Shown piece after piece: positions 57,792-64,000 of a DNA stretch of 64,000 nt. The translations under genes and the position numbers were made by a program. Source of the DNA: Flavobacteriaceae bacterium (GTDB taxonomy: Bacteria; Bacteroidota; Bacteroidia; Flavobacteriales; Flavobacteriaceae). Location of the stretch: contig CANFNV010000005.1 of assembly GCA_947448525.1 (NCBI GenBank), positions 62,001 to 126,000 of the forward strand, read 5' to 3'. The stretch's first letter is position 1, and the number at the start of each line of letters is the position of its first letter. The notes beneath the pieces are model-generated. The model worked only from the letters and a program-made list of their open reading frames with translations, ran no database searches and was not told the DNA's origin.

Positions 57792-57854
57792 AGATTGTTC
57801 ACATAAAAAAAACGTCTTGTAGTTAACAAGACGTTTTTTTTATGTGAACAATCT
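57792..57854. terminator. Bidirectional terminator, perfect 29-base stem, between glyA and dnaN
   Basis: The arm at 57792-57820 is matched without error by 57826-57854, around a five-base loop AGTTA. Eight A/T pairs and a GC core AACGTCTTGT give termination in both directions. It serves the convergent glyA and dnaN genes. Confidence 0.9.
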
Positions 57855-57857
57855 GTT

Positions 57858-58976
57858 TTAGTTGTTAAGCATAACCGGCATTACAAGCATTGTAACGGTT
57901 TCTCCATCATCAAGACCATCAACAGGGGTTAGGATTCCAGCACGATTAGGCATAGACATTTCCAATTGAATTTCGTCCGATTGTAAATTACTTAACATTT
58001 CTAATAAAAATCTTGAGTTAAAGCCTATTTGCATATCATCACCTTGGTAATCACAGGTCAACCTTTCCTCTGCTTTGTTTGAATAATCAATATCCTCTGC
58101 AGAAATATTTAATTCTGCACCCGCTATTTTCAAACGAATTTGATGGGTAGTTTTGTTAGAAAAAATAGCAACACGACGAACAGAACTGAAAAATTGTGTT
58201 CTATCAATCAATAATTTATTTGGGTTTTCTTTTGGAATAACCGCTTCATAATTTGGATATTTCCCATCAATTAATCTACAAGTCAATAGGTAATTTTCAA
58301 ATGAGAACGTTGCATTTGCGTCATTATAATCAATTTTAACTTCAGCATCAGAAGCGCCTAAAATACTTTTTAAAATATTTAAAGGTTTCTTTGGCATAAT
58401 AAAATCAGCTACTTGAGATGCTTTTACATCAGTTCGAGCATATTTTACTAATTTGTGGGCATCTGTTGCTACAAAAATCAATCCTTCCGGTGAAAATTGA
58501 AAGAAAACCCCAGACATAACAGGTCGCAAATCATCGTTTCCGGCAGCAAAAATGGTTTTGCTAATAGCGGTTGCTAATACTTCAGCAGGAACTAAGGTAG
58601 AGGATGAATCTTCTAATATAACTGACTTTGGAAATTCTTCTCCAGGTGCATAGGCAATCGCATATTTCCCCGAGTTTGAACTGATTTCTATTGTGCTGTT
58701 TTCTTCAACAGTGAAAGTCAAAGGTTGCTCTGGGAATGTTTTTAGAATGTCTAATAACAATTTTGCAGGAACAGCAACACTTCCTTTATCGGTAGATTCA
58801 ATTTCTAATGTAGCCGACATCGTTGTTTCCAAATCAGAAGAAGAAACAGTTAATGATTTTTTATCGAGTTCAAATAAAAAGTTGTCTAGAATTGGTAATG
58901 TATTACTACTGTTAATAACACTACCTAAAACCTGTAGTTGTTTTAATAAATACGAGCTTGATACAATAAATTTCAT
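57858..58976 (-). CDS. dnaN: DNA polymerase III beta subunit (sliding clamp)
   Basis: DnaN, 372 residues, is the ring that tethers polymerase to DNA. It has the three-domain clamp fold (LTVSSSDLETTMSA, FVATDAHKLVKYART, MLVMPVMLN at the C-terminus). It is separated from dnaA, unlike in many bacteria, which is normal in Bacteroidota. The leader is about 100 bases long and can fold (59004-59064). It shares a terminator with glyA. Confidence 0.97.
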   Translation of the reverse strand: MKFIVSSSYLLKQLQVLGSVINSSNTLPILDNFLFELDKKSLTVSSSDLETTMSATLEIESTDKGSVAVPAKLLLDILKTFPEQPLTFTVEENSTIEISSNSGKYAIAYAPGEEFPKSVILEDSSSTLVPAEVLATAISKTIFAAGNDDLRPVMSGVFFQFSPEGLIFVATDAHKLVKYARTDVKASQVADFIMPKKPLNILKSILGASDAEVKIDYNDANATFSFENYLLTCRLIDGKYPNYEAVIPKENPNKLLIDRTQFFSSVRRVAIFSNKTTHQIRLKIAGAELNISAEDIDYSNKAEERLTCDYQGDDMQIGFNSRFLLEMLSNLQSDEIQLEMSMPNRAGILTPVDGLDDGETVTMLVMPVMLNN

Positions 58977-59003
58977 CCGTAATTTTATTTAATTTTTTAT
59001 TGG

Positions 59004-59064
59004 AAGATGCAATGGCTTATAAATATTTCTCAAAAACAAATCTTGTCTTGAGGCATTTCATCTT
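59004..59064 (-). other. Structured leader of dnaN
   Basis: AAGATGCAATGGC (59004-59016) can pair with GGCATTTCATCTT (59052-59064) at 11 of 13 positions, with a second internal stem CTCAA/TTGAG inside. The -7 box TATATTTG (59083-59076, minus strand) places transcription start near 59070, so this hairpin would begin the mRNA. Confidence 0.4.
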
Positions 59065-59075
59065 AAATTATTTTA

Positions 59076-59083
59076 CAAATATA
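59076..59083 (-). promoter_or_regulatory. Bacteroidota -7 box for dnaN
   Basis: On the minus strand the sequence is TATATTTG, an exact TAnnTTTG match about 100 bases before the ATG; this gives dnaN an unusually long leader. Confidence 0.5.
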
Positions 59084-59121
59084 TCTTAAAGAACTCAATT
59101 TTAAAAAGATATTTATTAACA

Positions 59122-60819
59122 TTAGTTACTATATTTCCTTTTTCTCAAGAAACTAAAGCATAATCCAAACAGTATCAAAATTCCTATTGGAACTCCGACA
59201 GTTATAATTTGTGAAAAAGTATATTCTTCTGCTACCTTCTGAGTATCCAGAATAGGCAAGTCCACTTCTTTACTTCGGATGTTAATAAGTCCGTTGTCAT
59301 CTAATAAATAATTCACACAATTCATCATGAATTCTTTGTTGGCATAGAGATTATTAGTCCATTTATCGAAACCTAATTCTAGTGGTTGAAAGTTCTTGTC
59401 CAGTTGATTTTTAATTACATCACCATCCGAAATGACAATCATTTTATTATCTTTTCCAATAGGATCGAAGCCACTTTCTTTAAACGGTAAAACTCTGTTT
59501 TGAAATACCGAATGAAATTTACCTTCCATTAAAACCGCCACCGGAAGATTTCCTTTTCCTGTAAATTCTTTTTGGTCTGGTCGTTCGTCCACCATTTTTA
59601 ATTTTACTTCGGTAGGAGTTCCAACCGATTTTGAATAAGGGGAGCTATGCAATAAAACGGTTTTTTTTATATCGTTTTTCAGCACTTCAATCGGATTGGT
59701 AAATTCAAATTTAATTCCATCTAAGTTAGTAACTATCGGACTCATTTTTGATTTTTCAGCAGTCTCTACTGGATATATCATTGGAGAAAATAACCAAGGA
59801 AATTTGGTATATTGTGTAGCACTTCCTTGTTGCCCAGTAGCCAACGAAATAGGGGTAGCCATAACATCTTTTATTAAGTCAGGTTGGATACGTACACCAT
59901 ATTTAAAAAACATGTCGTTCAAATTCAAATCTCTAGGGTAAGCGAGATTCTCACCAGTTTCCATCAAACTGTCCATTTCCATATTTACTTGATCAACGAG
60001 CCAAAGCGTTTTTCCACCATTAATTATAAACTGGTCAAGTACTTCTTTTTCTTCATCAGTAAACGTCTGCGTTGGTTTTGCAATCACGATTAAATCATAT
60101 TTTTTTAGCGCTTGTAAAGTATTATTTGGATCTTTGGCAACTGAATCTAAGGTAAAAGGTCCGATATAATAATTCTCCCGAACGGACTTTAAAAAATCGG
60201 CTATACTTCGGTCCTCCAATTCACCGTTTCCTTTAATAATTGCAATTTTTTTCTCACGTGTTTTCGAAACCGTATGGAATGCGTTGGCAAAAGCATATTC
60301 TAAATGTTGTACTGAACTTACTACTTTTTGTGCCGTTGATGCGCCCATCATGTTTTTTAACAATGGAACTTTGGTGCTTTTGTTTCCGTAAGTTACTACT
60401 GCCCAAGGAAAAACAACTTCTTGCGTTTGTTTTCCTTTTTCATCCATAGTAACATTTAAAGGTGTTAAACCTCTTTCATAAAAGGATTGCATAATCTTTT
60501 CACGTTCCTCATCTTTTTCTAATGGATTAACAAATTGAAAAATAATATTTGGGTTATACGCTTTAAATTCCTCTAATAATTGTTGGGTTTCTGTTTGTAA
60601 TTTTTTGAATTCTCCTGGAAAATTTCCTTCCAAAAAAACATCAACATACATTGGTTCTTTTACTTCTTTTATAATTGTTATAGAAGCTTCGGAAAGCGTA
60701 TAACGTTGGTCAGCAGTTAAATCAAATCTTTTGAAAAAGAAATTTCCTGCAAAATTCAAAACCATCAAAATCCCAATGATAGTAAGTAGATTTTTTAAAT
60801 TGGCTTTCTTATTTTCCAT
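59122..60819 (-). CDS. gldG: Gliding motility ABC transporter component GldG
   Basis: GldG, 565 residues, is the substrate-binding-type component of the GldA-GldF-GldG transporter linked to gliding in Flavobacterium. N-terminal transmembrane segment (LLTIIGILMVLNFAGNFFF), a large periplasmic ABC-transporter-associated part (DVFLEGNFPGEFKKLQTETQ, IINGGKTLWLVDQVNMEMD) and a C-terminal transmembrane segment (GVPIGILILFGLCFSFLRK) are visible. Its ATG shares one base with the gldF stop (TAATG). gldA is elsewhere. Confidence 0.94.
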   Translation of the reverse strand: MENKKANLKNLLTIIGILMVLNFAGNFFFKRFDLTADQRYTLSEASITIIKEVKEPMYVDVFLEGNFPGEFKKLQTETQQLLEEFKAYNPNIIFQFVNPLEKDEEREKIMQSFYERGLTPLNVTMDEKGKQTQEVVFPWAVVTYGNKSTKVPLLKNMMGASTAQKVVSSVQHLEYAFANAFHTVSKTREKKIAIIKGNGELEDRSIADFLKSVRENYYIGPFTLDSVAKDPNNTLQALKKYDLIVIAKPTQTFTDEEKEVLDQFIINGGKTLWLVDQVNMEMDSLMETGENLAYPRDLNLNDMFFKYGVRIQPDLIKDVMATPISLATGQQGSATQYTKFPWLFSPMIYPVETAEKSKMSPIVTNLDGIKFEFTNPIEVLKNDIKKTVLLHSSPYSKSVGTPTEVKLKMVDERPDQKEFTGKGNLPVAVLMEGKFHSVFQNRVLPFKESGFDPIGKDNKMIVISDGDVIKNQLDKNFQPLELGFDKWTNNLYANKEFMMNCVNYLLDDNGLINIRSKEVDLPILDTQKVAEEYTFSQIITVGVPIGILILFGLCFSFLRKRKYSN

Positions 60820-61544
60820 TACGATTTAAACGATTTTAATTTATAAACTGTCAGCGATAAAAATACTAGGGCAACACTCACAAAATACGTGACATCACGC
60901 GTGTCAATGACTCCTCGACCCATACTTTTAAAATGATAATCCATTCCGAAAAAGGAAATTAATTCTTGCCAATCCTTAAATTGTGACGCCACACCATGAA
61001 ATCCAAAATACAGAACAAAACACAAGAAAACGGAAACGATAAAAGCTACTATTTGATTTTCTGATAATGTTGAAGTAAAGATTCCTACAGCAGTGTAACT
61101 GGCAATTAAAAATAATAAGCCGAAATAAGAACCCATCGTGCTTCCCATATCGATATTGCCTTCGGGTATTCCTAATCTATAAATCACATAAACATAAATG
61201 AATGTTGGAATAATTGCTAATATTATTAATAGAAAAGCTCCGAAGAATTTTCCAATAACAATTTCCCAAATAGAAATTGGTTTAGTCAATAATAATTCGA
61301 TTGTTCCTTGTTTCTTTTCATCCGAAAAACTCCGCATTGTTACCGCTGGAATTAAAAAAATTAAAATCCATGGAGCGATGGTGAAAAAAGGCGATAAATC
61401 GGCAAAACCGCTATTTAAAATGTTATATTCTCCTTCAAAAACCCAAAGAAATAAACCATTGAGTAAAAGAAAAATGGCGATAACTAAATACCCAATTGGT
61501 GAGCCAAAAAAGGATTTTATTTCTCTTATTAGTATTGATTTCAT
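60819..61544 (-). CDS. gldF: Gliding motility ABC transporter permease GldF
   Basis: GldF, 241 residues, is an ABC-2 type permease with about six hydrophobic segments (IGYLVIAIFLLLNGLFLWVF; LIFLIPAVTMRSFSDEKKQGTIELLL; LLFLIASYTAVGIFTSTL). The R-S-F-S-D-E-K-K-Q-G-T-I-E-L-L signature of NosY/ABC-2 permeases is present. It forms the transporter with GldA and GldG. It overlaps gldG by one base. It follows the ABM gene by 79 bases; the gap holds a short repeat (GATAACTGATAACTAATAAC). Confidence 0.94.
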   Translation of the reverse strand: MKSILIREIKSFFGSPIGYLVIAIFLLLNGLFLWVFEGEYNILNSGFADLSPFFTIAPWILIFLIPAVTMRSFSDEKKQGTIELLLTKPISIWEIVIGKFFGAFLLIILAIIPTFIYVYVIYRLGIPEGNIDMGSTMGSYFGLLFLIASYTAVGIFTSTLSENQIVAFIVSVFLCFVLYFGFHGVASQFKDWQELISFFGMDYHFKSMGRGVIDTRDVTYFVSVALVFLSLTVYKLKSFKS

Positions 61545-61623
61545 ATTTTTTTTGTCTTTTGTCCTTTGTCTGATGTTTGTTGTCTATTTTTAAAACGGAT
61601 AACTGATAACTAATAACTGACAA

Positions 61624-61920
61624 TTATTCTAAACTCACTAATTTACTAACACTCCATGCTTCGGGTTTGTCATTGAATAATTTTTTGGTAAATGTCCATA
61701 CTTCATCAAATAAAGCCGATTTTCTATAATTTTCTAAATCATCTTTGGTTTCCCAATAACTATAAGTAAAGAAAATACACGGATTTATTATGTCTTGATA
61801 CAATTCTAATAAACGATTTCCGGGTGCATTTCGTATATGATTTTTCATTAATTCAAAATTTTCCAGAAAAACCGGAATATTTTCTTTGTGAAACGATAAT
61901 TTTACTATTCTAACCAACAT
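61624..61920 (-). CDS. ABM-family quinol monooxygenase-like protein
   Basis: A 98-residue ferredoxin-like alpha-beta protein of the antibiotic biosynthesis monooxygenase family (MLVRIVKLSFHKENIPVFLE, GNRLLELYQDIINP, FFTYSYWETKDDLENYRKSA). Such proteins act as dimers on quinols or as heme-degrading enzymes. The substrate is unknown. It is three bases from the SAM hydroxide adenosyltransferase gene and the two are likely one transcript. Confidence 0.85.
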   Translation of the reverse strand: MLVRIVKLSFHKENIPVFLENFELMKNHIRNAPGNRLLELYQDIINPCIFFTYSYWETKDDLENYRKSALFDEVWTFTKKLFNDKPEAWSVSKLVSLE

Positions 61921-61923
61921 GAT

Positions 61924-62748
61924 TTAATTATTAAAATTAATCATTACAAAATCCCGATACCGCAATCCTAGAAGAGAAGATGCCGAGCCCGTTTTTGGAT
62001 TACTTTTGTAAATCCCGATTTCAAGAAACTCTGCTTCATTAAAAATGGCTAAATGTTTCCCTGCGGTGGTTGAAGAATTTTTATCTGCAACTTCAATATC
62101 AGAATATTTACTAAAAATTGTTTTTACTTTTCTGCTTTTAAAAGTTACCTCATAGGGTCTTCCTTTAGCGATTTCGGCAAATGTTTTTTTAGAAATATTG
62201 GTAACAGCATTTCCAAAATGATCAATATAAACTACATATCCTTTAATCGAATTCAAATCGGAAGCAATCACTGGTTGTAATTCGGTAACTTCTTTCAATT
62301 GTTTAATCTCTTTACCAATTACATTTAGCGAACCGCCTTTGGCAATATGAATGGCAACTGTTACAAAAACATCCATATCTGTAGCTTCTGGTAATAATCG
62401 GTCATGAATATTGATTGTAACTATTTTTTGAGGTTTAATTTTTTGAATCAACATGCTCAAAATTCCATTATCAGCAGCGATAAAAAAATGATTATTCCAT
62501 TCTATAGCAATATGCTGATTATTTTCTTTTAATTCAATATCGATGCCTATAATGTGAACGGTTCCTTTTGGGAAGTTATTAAAGGCAGCATCAATTATAT
62601 AACTTGCTTCACTGATGTTGAAAGCATCAACATTGTGCGAAATGTCAACTATCACAGCTTCTTTATGTTGCGATAAAATTTTCCCCTTCAAAGCGCCAAC
62701 AAAGTGGTCTTTAAGTCCGTAATCGGTAGTAAGGGTAATTATTGACAT
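61924..62748 (-). CDS. SAM hydroxide adenosyltransferase (DUF62)
   Basis: A 274-residue protein of the DUF62 / SAM-dependent halogenase-hydrolase superfamily, which splits S-adenosylmethionine with water or halide into adenosine derivatives and methionine. LTTDYGLKDHFVGALKGKIL at the N-terminus and VDISHNVDAFNISEASYII are typical of the hydroxide-using members; the fluorinase/chlorinase insertion is not evident. It is upstream of the ABM gene on the minus strand, and divergent from phoH. Confidence 0.85.
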   Translation of the reverse strand: MSIITLTTDYGLKDHFVGALKGKILSQHKEAVIVDISHNVDAFNISEASYIIDAAFNNFPKGTVHIIGIDIELKENNQHIAIEWNNHFFIAADNGILSMLIQKIKPQKIVTINIHDRLLPEATDMDVFVTVAIHIAKGGSLNVIGKEIKQLKEVTELQPVIASDLNSIKGYVVYIDHFGNAVTNISKKTFAEIAKGRPYEVTFKSRKVKTIFSKYSDIEVADKNSSTTAGKHLAIFNEAEFLEIGIYKSNPKTGSASSLLGLRYRDFVMINFNN

Positions 62749-62791
62749 AAAATTGTTTATAACTAAATGCGAATTGTATCGGTCTAATTCT

Positions 62792-62799
62792 TAAATTTG
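62792..62799 (+). promoter_or_regulatory. Bacteroidota -7 box for phoH
   Basis: TAAATTTG matches TAnnTTTG exactly. TTG at 62774-62776 is 15 bases upstream. Transcription would start after 62802, so an ATG there cannot be the start codon. Confidence 0.6.
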
Positions 62800-62855
62800 A
62801 AATGATTGCAAAGTTACTAATAATTAGTAAAAAAATAATTAAAAAACTCATCCAT

Positions 62856-63806
62856 TTGAACGAACGTATCATTGAATTACACGACATCGCTCCTAAAGAA
62901 TTTTGGGGAGCACAAGACACTCATCTTGAAACGATTAAAAAGTACTATCCGAAGTTGAAAATTGTTGCGCGTGGCACAACACTCAAGGCATTTGGCGAAA
63001 AAGCAGAATTGGATGAATTTGAAAACCGATTCAATAGATTGATGCTTCATTTTACGCGATACAACAATATAGATTCCAATGTTATTGAACGCGTAATTCA
63101 AAGTAATTCACAAGAAGAACAGCGCATGCCTGACCAGGATAAGATTTTGGTTCATGGAATTGGAGGGAAATTGATTAAAGCAATGACGCCAAACCAGCAT
63201 AAATTGGTTGAGGCAGTTTTTAAAAATGATATGGTTTTTGCAGTGGGACCAGCCGGAACTGGTAAAACGTATACCGGAGTTGCTCTTGCAGTAAAAGCAT
63301 TGAAAGAAAAACAAGTCAAGCGAATTGTATTAACTCGTCCAGCGGTTGAAGCCGGAGAAAATTTAGGATTTCTTCCAGGGGATATGAAAGAAAAACTAGA
63401 TCCTTACATGCAACCTTTGTATGATGCTTTACGCGATATGTTACCTCCTCAAACGCTTGAAGATTATATTCTGAAAGGAATTATTCAAATAGCCCCTTTG
63501 GCTTTTATGCGCGGACGAACATTGGATAATGCTTTTGTGATTTTGGATGAAGCGCAAAATACTACTCATTCGCAAATGAAAATGTTTTTGACTCGTATGG
63601 GTAAAAATGCTAAGTTTATTATTACGGGCGACCCAGGACAAGTAGATTTACCAAGAAGAACTATCTCAGGATTGAAAGAAGCCATTTTGGTTTTGAAAGA
63701 TATAGAAGGAATCGGAATAATCTACCTTGATGACAAAGATATTGTTAGACATCGATTGGTTAAAAAGGTTATTGATGCCTACAAACAGATTGAAAATAAT
63801 GATTAA
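62856..63806 (+). CDS. PhoH-family ATPase
   Basis: A 316-residue protein starting at TTG 62856 (NERIIELHDIAPKEFWG). Residues about 120-310 are a PhoH RecA-like ATPase with Walker A VGPAGTGKTYTGVALA, Walker B F-V-I-L-D-E-A-Q-N and the FIITGDPGQVDLP segment; a KH/RNA-binding-like part precedes it. PhoH proteins are linked to RNA metabolism or phosphate response. The frame is open from ATG 62802, but the promoter box at 62792-62799 makes that start improbable. It is divergent from the SAM hydroxide adenosyltransferase. Confidence 0.9.
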   Translation: MNERIIELHDIAPKEFWGAQDTHLETIKKYYPKLKIVARGTTLKAFGEKAELDEFENRFNRLMLHFTRYNNIDSNVIERVIQSNSQEEQRMPDQDKILVHGIGGKLIKAMTPNQHKLVEAVFKNDMVFAVGPAGTGKTYTGVALAVKALKEKQVKRIVLTRPAVEAGENLGFLPGDMKEKLDPYMQPLYDALRDMLPPQTLEDYILKGIIQIAPLAFMRGRTLDNAFVILDEAQNTTHSQMKMFLTRMGKNAKFIITGDPGQVDLPRRTISGLKEAILVLKDIEGIGIIYLDDKDIVRHRLVKKVIDAYKQIENND

Positions 63807-63849
63807 TTTTTAATTAGATATTTAGATTTTAAAATTTTAAATTAAACTA

Positions 63850-64000
63850 ATGAAAGAATACTTCAAATACGCCAATGGCTTTGTAAACATAAACGACGAA
63901 AATTTATTTTTGACTAATTCGGGTAATTGGTCTGAAACTAAAGAATTATTGGAGAAATCGTCAAAATCAATAAAAAAAAACAACTATAAAAGTCTTAAAA
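63850..64000 (+). CDS. Unknown protein, 3' truncated by window edge
   Basis: An ATG at 63850 opens a frame to the window edge. The 50 visible residues, starting MKEYFKYANGFVNINDEN, are soluble and Lys/Asn-rich with no signal peptide. I do not recognise a family. It lies 43 bases after phoH, in the same direction and probably in the same transcript. Too little is visible for a function. Confidence 0.6.
   Translation, partial: MKEYFKYANGFVNINDENLFLTNSGNWSETKELLEKSSKSIKKNNYKSLK

Noticed and set aside
61198..61593. A 131-codon plus-strand frame opposite gldF
   Set aside because: Fully antisense to gldF; hydrophobic composition mirrors the permease on the other strand.

Overview
The window is chromosomal DNA of a member of the Flavobacteriaceae, most probably Flavobacterium or a close relative. 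The signs are: strongly AT-rich sequence; gliding genes gldF and gldG; fused E1 alpha/beta 2-oxoacid dehydrogenase; the bacillithiol-associated protein YtxJ; FucP-type sugar porter; several small proteins found in this family; and upstream boxes of the Bacteroidota form TAnnTTTG in place of sigma70 -10 boxes. This assignment rests on recognising protein families by eye; no database was searched. I found no rRNA, tRNA, CRISPR array, insertion sequence or prophage. The DNA is gene-dense core chromosome and no gap between genes exceeds about 300 bases.

Layout. 1-6142: end of a prohibitin-like gene, a small acidic protein, MeaB GTPase, a GlcD-type FAD oxidase, an untracked 36-residue basic/charged micro-ORF, nadC, a YihY/BrkB membrane protein and a DUF2147 protein. 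6195-13404: priA facing an orphan LytTR response regulator, the ribosomal operon rpsF-rpsR-rplI, a DUF6495-like protein and ligA. 13446-27475 (minus strand): fused 2-oxoacid dehydrogenase E1, then a tightly overlapping three-gene surface operon (MBOAT acyltransferase, SGNH-like protein, M1-peptidase-like protein without metal ligands ending in a probable outer-membrane barrel), a LOG-like protein, uvrA, a ClC channel with CBS domains and an AcpH-like protein. 27612-37540: glmM, a FucP-type MFS porter, glutathione peroxidase lipoprotein, then pyrR-pyrB, two small unknown proteins, RNase Z, pdxH, kdsB, a spermidine-synthase-like protein and a PlsC-type acyltransferase.

37553-51715: M14 carboxypeptidase, Lrp/AsnC regulator, DinB-like protein, acyl-ACP thioesterase, miaA, an exonuclease/GIY-YIG fusion, a four-helix-bundle (S23-like) gene between direct repeats, YggS, DUF1015 protein, 3-hydroxybutyryl-CoA dehydrogenase, Gfo/Idh/MocA oxidoreductase, pcm, an HTH-Fic protein with a palindromic candidate operator, smpB, VF530-like protein, GNAT acetyltransferase and aldose epimerase. 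51828-64000: a small unknown protein, an intact M1 metallopeptidase, YtxJ, fahA and glyA from interleaved divergent promoters, dnaN behind a structured leader, gldF-gldG, an ABM monooxygenase, a SAM hydroxide adenosyltransferase, PhoH and the start of an unknown gene.

The main leads are the MBOAT/SGNH/dead-M1-barrel operon, the self-contained HTH-Fic locus with its three-half-site operator, the S23-like gene bracketed by direct repeats, the near-leaderless smpB/VF530 divergent pair, and the 36-residue micro-ORF. None is proven to be a new system; the first two are the best candidates for something not well described.
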